From contig OZ024797.1 in the NCBI GenBank assembly GCA_964017045.1, positions 15,892,863 to 15,956,862 of the forward strand: a stretch of 64,000 nt of DNA, in the 5' to 3' direction. Under the pieces are notes generated by a model, which saw only the letters and a list, made by a program, of their open reading frames with translations, was not told the DNA's origin and did not search any database. A program made the position numbers and the translations under genes. The stretch is from Omphiscola glabra. Taxonomy: Eukaryota > Mollusca > Gastropoda > Lymnaeidae. Below, one piece after another: positions 52,501 to 62,139 of the stretch. Every line of letters starts with the position of its first letter. Positions within the stretch are counted from its first letter, which is position 1.

Positions 52501-53159
52501 ATTCAGTTGGGGTGGGGGATGGAAAAGGGGGGGGGGGAATTTCTGTTGCAGATCCTCAGAATTCTCACTGCACAATATTGACATTTAATGGACCTGTTGT
52601 TGAGAGCAGTGGTCGGCAAACTCATTAGTCAAAGAGCCAAAAATCAGCAGCAGGACGATAAAATTTTTTGAGAGCAAAATTTCTTTTCAAGAACCATGTT
52701 TTTCAGAGTCAAAACCGATTTGTGACAGGCTGGCTGAGCCGCACTCAGATAGCTAAAGCCGGGGTTTGTCGACCACTGGTCTAGACCATTGGTGCACTAC
52801 CTTGAAGTCAGTTTGGGAGGGCTTATAATTCACATTGTGAAATGGGGTCCCCATAATTAAATAAGATCTCATTGGAGTTTTACAGATTAAAAGGTTCTGC
52901 CACACAGGTCTATACTGTCGTCCTTGCTTTATTTAGAGCAGCTAACATTTCCAACATGATATTTCAGTTCTGGCATTTAGATCACATCACACCAGTATGG
53001 CAAGGAGGGGGACTGTGTGACCTAGACAACATGAGGACGTTATGTACTCCATGTCATCTCAAGGTCACACGCAAACAGGCAGGTGAGAGGGCAAATGTCA
53101 AGAAACTCTCAGGTGCAAGTAGATCTGGTGACATCACAGCATTTTTTCAGAGACATTGA
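31529..53159 (+). CDS. ZRANB3: ZRANB3, annealing helicase / structure-specific endonuclease at stalled forks
   Basis: SNF2-family enzyme that remodels stalled replication forks together with ubiquitinated PCNA. Coding exons: 31529-31659, 34212-34230, 34488-34666, 34919-35153, 35520-35638, 35830-35974, 36589-36783, 39211-39378, 39562-39633, 39972-40151, 40704-40862, 41380-43041, 44150-44280, 47286-47403, 47980-48117, 48382-48525, 50460-50563, 52039-52147, 52968-53159. Phases agree throughout, giving 1399 aa (human 1079). Motifs: Walker A DEMGLGKT (about 49-56), DESH (148-151), helicase VI QCEDRAHRIGQ, PIP box QSSILQFF (538-545), NZF zinc finger WSCSMC-x10-CEMC (about 778-796), Cys-rich CLQC/CSYAC segment, HNH nuclease with FWHLDHITP (D1341, H1342) and CTPCH. 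The extra length is mostly the 554-codon exon 12, which is acidic and disordered. The APIM-type ending of the human protein is not seen. SMARCAL1 is excluded by the NZF and HNH modules. Introns are loaded with tandem arrays. Confidence 0.95.
32478..32871. mobile_element. hAT-type non-autonomous element in ZRANB3 intron 1 (394 bp)
   Basis: The left end cagtggttctaaacc and right end ggttaagaatccatg are imperfect inverted repeats of hAT type. The 8-bp flanks ccctagaa (32470-32477) and tcctagaa (32872-32879) match at 7 of 8 positions. No transposase frame is present. The ends resemble the SPIN/Charlie ends, but the interior differs from the two SPIN-like copies in this window. Confidence 0.72.
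37348..38197. mobile_element. Pogo/Tigger-like Tc1-mariner element, non-autonomous (ZRANB3 intron 7)
   Basis: The left end reads catgcaaacccgcttatctc and the right end, on the other strand, begins cattacaatccggttatgtc, so the two are imperfect inverted repeats. TA dinucleotides flank it at 37346-37347 and 38198-38199, as for Tc1/mariner insertion. Repeated ttatctcga motifs occur near both ends. The 850-bp interior shows no intact transposase. Confidence 0.62.
38301..38898 (+). repeat. Minisatellite, 22-bp unit, about 27 copies (ZRANB3 intron 7)
   Basis: The array is nearly homogeneous; each unit carries tatgccttgtgttagatt. Variants include tatgtcttg and tgccttgcg. It follows the pogo-like element directly and lies about 310 bp before exon 8. 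Confidence 0.95.
40474..40640 (+). repeat. Degenerate short tandem repeat before ZRANB3 exon 11
   Basis: About nine degenerate units of roughly 17-20 bp carry the core gttggaagtgactatt. The array ends about 60 bp before the exon 11 acceptor. Confidence 0.75.
41164..41292 (+). repeat. Minisatellite, 16-bp unit, about 8 copies (ZRANB3 intron 11)
   Basis: The unit is aaattgaaaataacta, almost perfect across the array. It lies about 90 bp before the exon 12 acceptor. Frames through it are not genes. Confidence 0.93.
42568..42642 (+). repeat. In-frame 18-bp coding repeat in ZRANB3 exon 12
   Basis: The unit atgagtgatgagagtgac is repeated four times and encodes MSDESD repeats in the acidic disordered region between the NZF and the C-terminal modules. 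The reading frame is preserved. Being identical in DNA, the units are probably a recent expansion. Confidence 0.9.
43020..43975 (+). repeat. 31-bp minisatellite spanning the ZRANB3 exon 12 / intron 12 donor
   Basis: About 29 units. Each carries atctgtatgatcaggtaatt, where the true exon 12 ends at ...gatcag (43041) and intron 12 starts gtaata. The last about 21 nt of the exon and the first about 9 nt of the intron therefore form the repeat unit, and most units hold a consensus-like CAG|GTAATT donor. The unit length is not a multiple of 3, and reading through gives a stop soon after exon 12. Confidence 0.93.
44408..44745 (+). repeat. Tandem repeat of alternating about 32/37-bp subunits (ZRANB3 intron 13)
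   Basis: The units share tgacaaagttta followed by ggttattcaaggcatt. Alternating subunits carry attcaactgacaaag or attacatgacaaag. Open frames on both strands are repeat artefacts. Confidence 0.85.
44746..45544 (+). other. ZRANB3 intron 13 interior, nothing recognised
   Basis: AT-rich intronic DNA between two arrays. No exon with protein similarity, mobile-element end or RNA gene was seen. Confidence 0.5.
45560..46955 (+). repeat. Minisatellite, 35-bp unit, about 38-40 copies (ZRANB3 intron 13)
   Basis: Each unit contains gggtctagccacagctatca. The first units are interrupted by a longer spacer (with gtttacatgttagagtaaag) that recurs three times, and the rest are highly uniform. Variant positions (aatgtaata, agtgtaata, aatgtgata) cluster along the array, which indicates local spreading of variants. 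Confidence 0.95.
47397..47540 (+). repeat. 47-bp repeat spanning the ZRANB3 exon 14 donor, about 3 copies
   Basis: The unit begins with the exon's last bases (taccaag) and continues into the intron through ggctcttcttacag. Each unit therefore holds a donor-like accaag|gttt and an acceptor-like ttcttacag. The 21-nt stretches between them (47430-47450 and 47477-47497) are open in frame and read LVRVDTK. Confidence 0.9.
47833..47892 (+). repeat. 16-bp repeat, about 4 copies (ZRANB3 intron 14)
   Basis: Units read cattgcaatagtatgt with one variant cattgtaata. This is a short local array about 90 bp before exon 15. Confidence 0.8.
48733..48919 (+). mobile_element. hAT-type MITE (family 1, copy 2), 187 bp, in ZRANB3 intron 16
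   Basis: This is a close relative of 1551-1736 in the same orientation, with ends cagtggggtagcgagc and cactacgccactg. A perfect 8-bp duplication, gagaactg, flanks it (48725-48732 and 48920-48927). The two copies differ at only a few positions, so the family moved recently. Confidence 0.87.
48955..49320 (+). repeat. Minisatellite, 25-bp unit, about 14 copies (ZRANB3 intron 16)
   Basis: The unit contains gaagactgtatcgctactaa; two units carry tattgct. The array begins about 30 bp after the hAT-type MITE. Confidence 0.95.
49360..49494 (+). repeat. Minisatellite, about 30-bp unit, left part
   Basis: Units carry gagattggtatgtgaactat. The array stops at the GC-rich insert and resumes beyond it at 50205, so the two parts were once continuous. 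Confidence 0.85.
49495..50204. other. GC-rich 0.7-kb insert of unknown origin ending in 17 G
   Basis: The composition is far more GC-rich than all surrounding DNA. It begins near atggcgtcagcggccgtcga and ends in an uninterrupted G17 run (50188-50204). It sits inside the 30-bp minisatellite, which resumes at once on the right with gtgaact, also found just left of the insert. Short frames (a 72-codon plus-strand frame and two minus-strand frames) show no known domain. A truncated retroelement 5' or 3' region is possible; the family is not recognised. Confidence 0.6.
50205..50280 (+). repeat. Minisatellite, about 30-bp unit, right part
   Basis: About 2.5 more units of the same repeat as 49360-49494 follow the GC-rich insert. 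Confidence 0.8.
50588..51702 (+). repeat. Minisatellite, 40-bp unit, about 28 copies (ZRANB3 intron 17)
   Basis: The unit contains ggtcttgccctgccagatca and cattgatgtgtttattt. It starts about 25 bp after the exon 17 donor. Each unit includes a pyrimidine-rich ...cttgccctgccag, which looks like a 3' splice site. Units are nearly identical, with rare one-base length changes. Confidence 0.95.
51745..51990 (+). repeat. Minisatellite, 24-bp unit, about 10 copies, before ZRANB3 exon 18
   Basis: The unit contains tgtgtatgagtgatgtcaga. It ends about 50 bp before the exon 18 acceptor. The 24-bp period keeps a plus-strand frame open (CMSDVRNL repeats) that runs into exon 18 in the correct or a shifted frame only by chance. 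Confidence 0.93.
52607..52778. mobile_element. hAT-type element resembling OC1/Charlie, in ZRANB3 intron 18 (172 bp)
   Basis: The ends cagtggtcggcaaactcatt and gtttgtcgaccactg are inverted repeats; the sequence right after the left end reads agtcaaagagcc. The 8-bp flanks gttgagag and gtctagac agree at 5 of 8 positions, so any target duplication is decayed. The resemblance to the OposCharlie1 (OC1) hAT family is from memory. No transposase is present. Confidence 0.6.
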
Positions 53160-53864
53160 AATCTCTGGGGCTACAACAGAGTAAGAATTTGTTGTTTTTT
53201 TTGTTTTGTTTCTGGAAGCAATTTTTTTTCCATGTGAAATTAAATGTACAGAAAATACTTATAAAAAGAAATTAATTTAACAATTATTTCATGTAAGTTT
53301 TTAAAATTGCTTTAAAAAAAAAGAAGAAATATACCGGTATTCAAGTAAACTGAAATAATTCAACAGACTTTTGTAAAATGTCATTACTGCATATTTTTTA
53401 TTTATGTTACATTTTCTAATTTTGGTTTGCTTTTCTTCTCCTCTATAAAATCTATAAAAAGAATATTTTTAGAAATAAAAAGTATTAATTTTTACCTACA
53501 CATTTGTTACTTTCTTCACTTTTTAAACTTATTCTCAGCAGTCTGAGAAACTCCATTAACACCCCCCCCCCCTACCTTTCCGTTATCTGTCTAGATTATT
53601 TCATCTTCTAAATGACGGTTTTGATCTTGTTTTATCTTGTGACACTGAACCTTATTTCTAAAAGTTGGAGATGTTTTGGTGAAGGGCAGCAACTCTCAAA
53701 TTATTTATATTATTAGTACTCTGGCAACTCTTGCAATGCCCCTGGTTCAAAGCTGTATCAAATACTAGACATTGGGTTCATGAGCTTTGTGGAGAGTGGG
53801 GATTAGCTGACTGAGAAATGGCTGATCTTCTATAATATTTACTTCTTTGCCCAGGCTTACGGTA
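53160..53864 (+). other. ZRANB3 3' UTR and flank
   Basis: No further exon is seen after the tga stop. A candidate polyadenylation signal, aataaa, is at 53474-53479, about 315 bp after the stop. A C10 run lies near 53563-53572. Confidence 0.45.
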
Positions 53865-55873
53865 CTTGACACATCTCCTTGAGACGCTCTTTGACACATC
53901 TCCTTGACACGCTACTTGACACATCCTTGAGACGCTACTTGACACATCTCCTTGAGATGCTACTTGACAGATCTCCTTGAGATGCTACTTGACACATCTC
54001 CTTGAGATGCTACTTGACACATCTCCTTGAGATGCTACTTGACACATCTCCTTGAGATGCTACTTGACACATCTCCTTGAGATGCTACTTGACACATCTC
54101 CTTGAGATGCTACTTGACACATCCTTCATCCTTGAGACGCTACTTGACACATACTGGAGACGCTACTTGACACATCCTTGAGACGCTACTTGACACATCT
54201 CCTTGACACGCTACTTGACACATCCTTGAGATGCTACTTGACACATCTCCTTGACACGCTACTTGACACATCCTTGAGATGCTACTTGACACATCTCCTT
54301 GAGACGCTACTTGACACATCTCCTTGAGACGCTACTTGACACATCTCCTTGAGACGCTCTTTGACACATCTCCTTGAGATGCTACTTGACACATCCTTGA
54401 GACGCTACTTGACACATTTCCTTGAGATGCTCTTTGACACATCTCCTTGAGACGCTACTTGACACATCTCCTTGAGACGCTCTTTGACACATCTCCTTGA
54501 GACGCTACTTGACACATCTCCCTGAGATGCTCTTTGACACATCTCCTTGAGACGCTACTTGACACATCTCCCTGAGACGCTACTTGACACATCTCCTTGA
54601 GATGCTACTTGACACATCTCCTTGAGACGCTACTTGACACATCTCCTTGAGACGCTACTTGACACATCCTTGAGACGCTACTTGACACATCTCCTCGAGA
54701 CGCTACTTGACACATCCTTGAGACGCTACTTGACACATCTCCTCGAGACGCTACTTGACACATCATTGAGACGCTACTTGACACATCTCCTTGAGATGCT
54801 CTTTGACACATCTCCTTGAGACGCTACTTGACACATCTCTTTGAAACGCTCTTTGACACATCTCCTTGAGATGCTACTTGACACACCCTTGAGACGCTAC
54901 TTGACACATTTCCTTGAGATGCTTTTTGACACATCTCCTTGAGACGCTACTTGACACATCTCCTTGAGACGCTCTTTGACACATCTCCTTGAGACACTAC
55001 TTGACACATCTCCCTGAGATGCTCTTTGACACATCTCCCTGAGACGCTCTTTGACACATCTCCTTGAGACGCTCTTTGACACATCTCCTTGAGACGCTAC
55101 TTGACACATCCTTGAGACGCTACTTGACACATCTCCTTGAGACGCTACTTGACACATCCTTGAGATGCTACTTGACACATCCTTGAGACGCTACTTGACA
55201 CTCTCCTTGAGACGCTACTTGACACATCTCCTTGACACGCTACTTGACACATCTCATTGACACGCTACTTGACACATCTCCTTGACACGCTACTTGACAC
55301 ATCTCCTTGAGACGCTACTTGACATCTCCTTGAGACGCTACTTGACACATCCTTGAGACGCTACTTGACACATCCTTGACACGCTACTTGACACATCTCC
55401 TTGACACGCTACTTGACACATCTTCTTGAGACGCTACTTGACACATCTCCCTGACACGCTACTTGACACATCTCCCTGAGACGCTACTGGACACATCTCC
55501 TTGAGACGCTACTTGACACATCTCCTTGAGACGCTCTTTGACACATCTCCTTGAGACGCTACTTGACACATCCTTGAGACGCTACTTGACACATCTCCTT
55601 GAGATGCTCTTTGACACATCTCCTTGAGATGCTCTTTGACACTTTTCCTTGAGATGCTACTTGACACATCCTTGAGACGCTACTTGACACATCTCTTTGA
55701 GACGCTCTTTGACACATCTCCTTGAGACGCTACTTGACACATCCTTGAGACGCTACTTGACACATCTCCTCGAGACGCTACTTGACACATCTCCCTGAGA
55801 CGCTACTTGACACATCTCCTTGAGATGCTTCTCGACACATCCTTGAGACGCTACTTGACACATCTCCTTGAGA
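53865..55873 (+). repeat. 2-kb minisatellite, 25-bp unit with 20-21-bp variants, about 80 copies
   Basis: The units have the core gctacttgacacatctcctt, with variants lacking tctc or carrying gctcttt instead of gctactt, and either gagac or gagat. The array is the most heterogeneous in the window, with higher-order mixing of variants. Several frames inside it are artefacts. Confidence 0.95.
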
Positions 55874-56658
55874 GGGATCAAACAAAAGTTAATACAAGAA
55901 ATGACCCCCCCCCCTTACCAACCAGGCCAAATTTCGTCTTTAGTTTCTTTTCCTAACAAAAGCTTGAGACACACACACGCTTGCACTGACACTGACACAC
56001 ACTTGTTGAAACAATATCATAATATGATCAGGAATAAAGCAGAGTAATTAAATTAACCTTAATGTTTGTTAAACACCTCACTCCCATTTTCACTTGAGGC
56101 CAACAAAATATTTCAAGAAATCAAATTCCGATAACTCCGCTAAATGAAATTCGTAAAAATATCGCAAGTTCGTTTGGTGCGTAATATTTTGTTTTGATTT
56201 TCTGAAATAGTTGGTAAAATAAATCTTCGGTACAAAAGCGGGTGGGGCATTAGAATATTAGACTAATGTAGTTCAGGGGCGTAAACAAATGGGCGGTTGT
56301 CAGCCTTGGGGCGGGAGGGGGTAGAGGCTGGAGATGAAGGAAATATGATGTAATGATTTCTTAAGAACTGTAGCCATCGCTAAGTCACGCAACAATGCAT
56401 AGAAAGGGTTTATACGGTATACAAAATACTTTGTTTTAGTGCTTGTTTATTGTTACATTGGCACACAATCCTAAAAATCCTCCCAAGACTTAAGGAACAT
56501 CTTGCACAAACTAGCGTGGGATTGGACCTGTTTCTCTTTGCAAGGCATGGAAATTGAGTGAGACAATTCCTCACCAGCTGGGATTCAAACAAAAATGAGT
56601 TTTTAATTTAACTGAAATACCTATCTTCTTCTTCTTCTTCTTCTTATGCCTTTTGACC
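55874..56658. other. Intergenic, nothing recognised
   Basis: Mixed AT-rich DNA with a C-run (about 55905) and a GA/G-rich patch (about 56310). A (CTT)n run at about 56625-56645 is the tail of the minus-strand LINE fragment that follows. Confidence 0.5.
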
Positions 56659-56786
56659 TCATCTGGGGCATAGGCCGTCCACAAGAATTCTCCATTCTTC
56701 AGGGTCCTGTGCTTTCCTTTCCAGTTGTTTCCAGGTGTATCCCATATTTCGCCTTATAATCCGTGATTCAATTCGTTTAGTTATCG
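56659..56786 (-). mobile_element. LINE C-terminal fragment with GAA tail
   Basis: On the minus strand a frame reads RNMGYTWKQLERKAQDPEEW and then RILVDGLCPR followed by a stop at 56659. This Asp-x-x-x-Trp-Arg-x-x-Val ending is typical of RTE/jockey-like LINE proteins. A (GAA)n tail follows directly (+ strand CTT run, about 56625-56645), as expected for a 3' end. It is 5' truncated. Confidence 0.65.
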
Positions 56787-56865
56787 GTCAGATTTGAACA
56801 AAAGGCCAGTTTCTGAACCCATGCCTAAATTTTTTTATTAACAATGGAGGGCGGATCTTGTCATT

Positions 56866-57150
56866 CATGAAAAACTCAATCACAGCTAATTCATGAAAAA
56901 CTCAATCACAGCTAATTCATGAAAAACTCAATCACAGCTAATTCATGAAAAACTCAATCACAGCTAATTCATGAAAAACTCAATCACAGCTAATTCATGA
57001 AAAACTCAATCACAGCTAACTCATGAAAAACTCAATCACAGCTAATTCATGAAAAACTCAATCGCAGCTAATTCATGAAAAACTCGATCACAGCTAATTC
57101 ATGAAAAACTCAATCACAGCTAATTCACGAAAAACTCAACCACAGCTATA
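56866..57150 (+). repeat. Minisatellite, 26-bp unit, about 11 copies
   Basis: The units carry aattcatgaaaaactcaatc with occasional single-base variants. There is no coding value. Confidence 0.95.
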
Positions 57151-57159
57151 AGTTTAAAA

Positions 57160-57770
57160 AATAAACAAAACAGCGAAAAAATATTATCAAAATTGAGCCA
57201 TCTGGCAGAAGTGTGGTAGAGGTTAATTATAGTTTACGATCACTCTGACTTTAAACCCGTAGATGGATTTCCGAATGGGGTATGAAAGTGACACAATGAA
57301 AATCCTGACAACTCCGGCGATGCTACTAGTGCCGAGCTGCATCATCTGGATGATGTTCTCTTGGATTGTCCAGGGGCGTGGAGAGAGGTGATTTGCTGTC
57401 TTAGGAACCAGCTTATCCTCCTAAAGAAAAATCCCAGGCTTTGGGATTTCGTCCTGCGAAGTCTACACCGTCGTTACATTGTGACACAGACATACAATTC
57501 TTCTGTGACTGAAAGATATCGCGGCTCGGATGTGGGCCGTGGTTTCCCGACCCCTCTAGACCACGAGCTAAACAGTCAATATTATCAATATATTTGCTCA
57601 GAACCAGGTTAAAAAACATAACGAGGTGACCCTGACAATTTCTATTTATCGCAGCGACAGATGTTAACTGGGCCGTATCACGTGGGTTTGTCACCACCGC
57701 GAGGTCGCAGCTTTTATTGGCCGTCCTTCCTGTGTAGACACGAAGTAACCAATAACAAGCACATCTCACC
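57160..57770. other. Unique intergenic segment, nothing recognised
   Basis: Moderately GC-balanced DNA with short open frames on both strands that match no domain I know. It may be an old insertion between two arrays. Confidence 0.4.
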
Positions 57771-57774
57771 ATAT

Positions 57775-58970
57775 CATACATACAGTTAGTCTCACTGTCA
57801 CCAACAACCCATATCGCCCATACATCTAGCCTCACCGTGACAACACCCCATATCGTACATACAGTTAGTCTCATTTTCACCAACAGCCCATATCATACAT
57901 ACAGTTAGTCTCATTTTCACCAACAACCCATATCGTACATACAGTTAGTCTCACTGTCACCAACAACCCATATCGTACATACAGTTAGTCTCACTGTCAC
58001 CAACAACCCATATCGTACATACAGTTAGTGTCACTGTCACCAACAACCCATATCGTACATACAGTTAGTCTCACTGTCACCAACAACCCATATCGTACAT
58101 ACAGTTAGTCTCACTGTCACCAACACCCCATATCATACATACAGTTAGTCTCACTGTCACCAACACCCCATATCGCCCATACATCTAGCCTCACCGTGAC
58201 AACACCCCATATCGTACATACAGTTAGTCTCACTGTCACCAACAACCCATATCGTACATACAGTTAGTCTCACTGTCACCAACAACCCATATCGTACATA
58301 CAGTTAGTCTCACTGTCACCAACAACCCATATCGTACATACAGTTAGTCTCACTGTCACCAACACCCCATATCATACATACAGTTAGTCTCACTGTCACA
58401 ACACCCCATATCGTACATACAGTTAGTCTCACTGTCACAACACCCCATATCGTACATACAGTTAGTCTCACTGTCACCAACACCCCATATCGCCCATACA
58501 TCTAGCCTCACCGTGACAACACCCCATATCGTACATACAGTTAGTCACACCGTGACAACACCCCATATCGTACATACAGTTAGTCACACCGTGACAACAC
58601 CTCATATCATACATACAGTTGGTCTCACTGTCACCAACACCCCATATCTAGCCTCACCGTGACAACACCCCATATCGTACATACAGTTAGTCACACCGTG
58701 ACAACACCCCATATCGTACATACAGTTAGTCACACCGTGACAACATCCCATATCGTACATACGGTCAGTCTCACGGTTTCAACTCATATCATACATACAG
58801 TTAGTCACACCGTGACAACACCTCATATCATACATACAGTTAGTCACACCGTGACAACTCATATCGTACATACAGTTAGTCACACCGTGACAACTCATAT
58901 CGTACATACAGTTAGTCACACCGTGACAACACCTCATATCGTACATACAGTTAGTCACACTGTCATTTCA
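57775..58970 (+). repeat. 1.2-kb minisatellite, about 40-bp unit, about 30 copies
   Basis: The units share catatcgtacatacagttag and a variable part of the type tctcactgtcaccaacaacc, with a second variant (cacaccgtgacaacacc) dominating the right third. Frames on both strands are artefacts. Confidence 0.95.
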
Positions 58971-59114
58971 TGAACACCCGCACTTTACACTCTGTGATGT
59001 TTCTATGAAGTATTGAAGTCACATGAATTTAGGGCTCTAGTTGCAATGAATCATCCGGGATGCTCCAAGTTCTTTGGTCGACTTCAAGGTTTTATCAACA
59101 CCTGATGCTATTGT

Positions 59115-59305
59115 AGCTAGGAATCCCACCTTAATGTTAGTCTACTATTAGAGTGTTGAATCATACAACTCTTTTAAATATTAGGAATCCTACCTTAATG
59201 TTAGTCTACTATTAGAGTGTTGAATCGTACAACTCTTTTAAATATTAGGAATCCTTCCATAATGTTAATCTACTACTACAATGTTGAAGCATACAATTCT
59301 TTTAA
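59115..59305 (+). repeat. About 64-bp repeat, 3 copies
   Basis: Units contain taatgttagtctactattag and caactcttttaaatatt. The third copy is diverged. The flanks from 58971 to 59770 otherwise show no gene. Confidence 0.85.
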
Positions 59306-59779
59306 AAGTATCCCCCTCCCGATATCGTTCCCTGTATGTTGGCCTTATGTCTGCGTACTGATGGTGTGGCAAGACACGGCACGTGCCGTGGGTGTCACTT
59401 GAAGGAGGGGACAAACTCGTGAGCCGGAAAAAGTATGTGTATTATTTTTTTTAAAAATACACTTTCGTTACTTATTATTATTAGAATAAAAATATATTAT
59501 ATCTATTAGTATATTTGAGTTTAACCCAATTGGTATATTTTTGTTTTAAAATTAAGTATATATAAAATTAGATATCTCAAGCTGGATAGGGGGCAGTTTT
59601 AATTCTTGCGCAATTTTTTAAATGTCCTCGTTACGTTTCTGAAACAAAAAGAACTAAATGTGTAGCCTATCTTTTTTACCTTGGTATATTAAGTAAATCT
59701 GATTGGCACTTGTGGGCTACTAGTAGGCCAACTGGTGTGGCGCGGCTGACAAGCGATGGAATATATACGCATTGTTAGA

Positions 59780-59888
59780 ATCAACTAATGTAAGGCCACC
59801 TGGCACTCCTCAGAACTGCGGTCCAAGTTAGACTCGACTAATGTAAGGCTGGCTACCTGGCACTCCTCAGAACTGCGGTCCAAGTTAA
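59780..59888 (+). repeat. About 55-bp direct duplication
   Basis: Two copies contain cctcagaactgcggtccaag preceded by gactaatgtaagg / caactaatgtaagg. No gene is associated. Confidence 0.85.
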
Positions 59889-61365
59889 AAATAGAATAAT
59901 TATTGACGTAAATTGTTACGTCAAACTTTGTTTGCAGACAAATTATTGCGTGTAATAATATAAAATAGACAACACCAAGCGCAGTTCATATTCCAAATAA
60001 TGTTTTGTCAGGAAAAATTCCACAAACTTATGACACAAAAAATGGGGCATCGAATATTGTGGGTACTTTAACTCCTCCCCGGACCCCCCCCCCCTCCTCC
60101 CTCCCCTCAAATACATTTCCTCTCTCAACCAAACTCCTCTCCCAACTAACGCCCTCACACCCGTGACCCCACCTTTCAACCACGACAATTTGGATTACGC
60201 TGATTGTACAATGAAACTTCGCATTCCATGTTGTGGAGTTTAAAAAAAAAAACAAAAAAAAAAACTATTATTTATTTCCCTATTTAAATGATCCGATCTG
60301 GTCAGCAGTATATTCATGGCCCGACTGCCTATAACGGACCACGTTTATCACTAAATTTCTGAGGTCTACCCTATCCACTATGATTCACTGAGGGTGTTAT
60401 ATCTTATCAGGGAATCCTCTGACTAACCCCGTGTCAAGTTGTGTCCTAAAGATAGACAAAGAACTCCTTACTGACCCTTCAGTTTTACCCGTTGATGGTT
60501 TACTAAAGTCGTACTATAGATAATCATTTTTTCAATGAAACAGACCAGTGATTTAGCATAACATAAACAAAGCTGACACTAACGCGTATCAAATTAAATC
60601 TAGTACGATACTGATTAAGTCCTTATTAATTCTGTGTTACGAATTTAGGGGCAAATAGTCTTCAAGATGTGTTTTCATCCTCTTACCCCGCCAGCACTCT
60701 GGTACCCAGCACCTTCGGTGGAGCATCTACACCCGCCATATTATGCAACGATCTGGATAAATTTTAATGGATTTAGTTTTAAAGTTATCCAAATTATGAA
60801 AATGCGATATTTCCATTTGGCTTAAACATTTTAATGACATCCGTCAATCAAAGATTCGGAAAGCTTTGTTACCTTGAACTATGCGGCCAGATTTAGCCGT
60901 GCATCAAATTTTGGCTGTCAATGATATAAGTAGAGATTAGAGAAGAAACAAACAAATCAAATGTTGAGTTTTAGAACATGTCGGTATTGTTTTAGATGGT
61001 TGAAAATCCTGTTTGGTCAGTATTGATTATTGCTTTAAACCCCCTCCTTAAAAAAAAAATTATACGAAAAGTAGACATTTTTTTCTGCCACGTAATTTGT
61101 TTGAGCATTATTAAAAAAAAAAATTGGACACAAGGGGGCTAATTTTAAAAACGTCCAATCATTGGCTCCTCTTTGCGATGGAGGTAAACATTAAAAAAAA
61201 AATCAAAGTTAGAGCTGACTTCACAGGCCTAAGTACAGGTATTTAGGTATTGGAAATGAAAAAGGTGTATGACGCCACATAGTTAGAAAACTAACATGAA
61301 TCAATAACTTCACATTAAGTTCTTTTATTTAATGGCGGAGACGTGAAGTCCCCGTCAGTACAGAT
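59889..61365. other. Intergenic, nothing recognised
   Basis: No exon, RNA gene or mobile-element terminus was seen. Homopolymer A, C and T runs occur at about 60085, 60240, 61050 and 61190. Confidence 0.5.
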
Positions 61366-61655
61366 CATCACACTCATGTTTATCCCCAAACAGATGGTGC
61401 TGTTCACTATCATGTTTATCCCCAAACAGATGGTGCTGTTCACTATCATGTTTATCCCCAACAAATAGCGCTGTTCACTATCATGTTTATCCCCAAACAG
61501 ATGGTGCTGTTCACTATCATGTTTATCCCCAACAAATAGCGCTGTTCACTATCATGTTTATCCCCAACAGATGGCGCTGTTCACTATCATGTCTATCACC
61601 AACAGATTGCGCTGTTCACTATCATGTTTATCCCTAACAGATGACGCTGTTCACT
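61366..61655 (+). repeat. Minisatellite, about 35-36-bp unit, about 8 copies
   Basis: The units contain gctgttcactatcatgttta and alternate between cccaaacagatggt and cccaacaaatagc types. Confidence 0.93.
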
Positions 61656-61727
61656 ATCGATAACTGTGATATTGGTCAAAAAATTTCCCCAATATTAGGA
61701 AATATGGGTAATTTTGTTAACATTAGT

Positions 61728-62130
61728 GTAAATGACACTTTTATCAAGGCTGGGTGGAACTATCGGATGATGGCTTGTAAAATGACACTTTTATCAAGGC
61801 TGGGTGGAACTATCGGAGGATGACTTGTAAAATGACACTTTTAGTAGTTTTAGCAAGGCTGGGTGGAACTATCGATGGATGACTTGTAAAATGACACTTT
61901 TATCAAGGCTGGGTGGAACTATCGGAGGATGACTTGTAAAATGACACTTTTAGCAAGGCTGGGTGGAACTATCGGAGGATGACTTGTAAAATGACACTTT
62001 TATCAAGGCTGGGTGGAACTATCGGAGGATGACTTGTAAAATGACACTTTTAGCAAGGCTGGGTGGAACTATCGGAGGATGACTTGTAAAATGACACTTT
62101 TATCAAGGCTGGGTGGAACTATCGGAGGAT
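61728..62130 (+). repeat. Minisatellite, 50-bp unit, about 8 copies
   Basis: The units contain aaggctgggtggaactatcg and aaaatgacacttttatc, with a tatc/tagc alternation. The first units are less regular. Confidence 0.95.
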
Positions 62131-62139
62131 GATTTGTTT

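Noticed and set aside
31529..53159. SMARCAL1 instead of ZRANB3
   Set aside because: There are no HARP repeats; the NZF finger, PIP box after the helicase and C-terminal HNH are specific to ZRANB3.
54605..55178. Frames reading SSVSRMCQVASQGD-type repeats
   Set aside because: They are translation of the 25-bp minisatellite with no start or splice support.
57413..58973. Frames with HIVHTVSHTVTT-type repeats on both strands
   Set aside because: They are a by-product of the 40-bp minisatellite.
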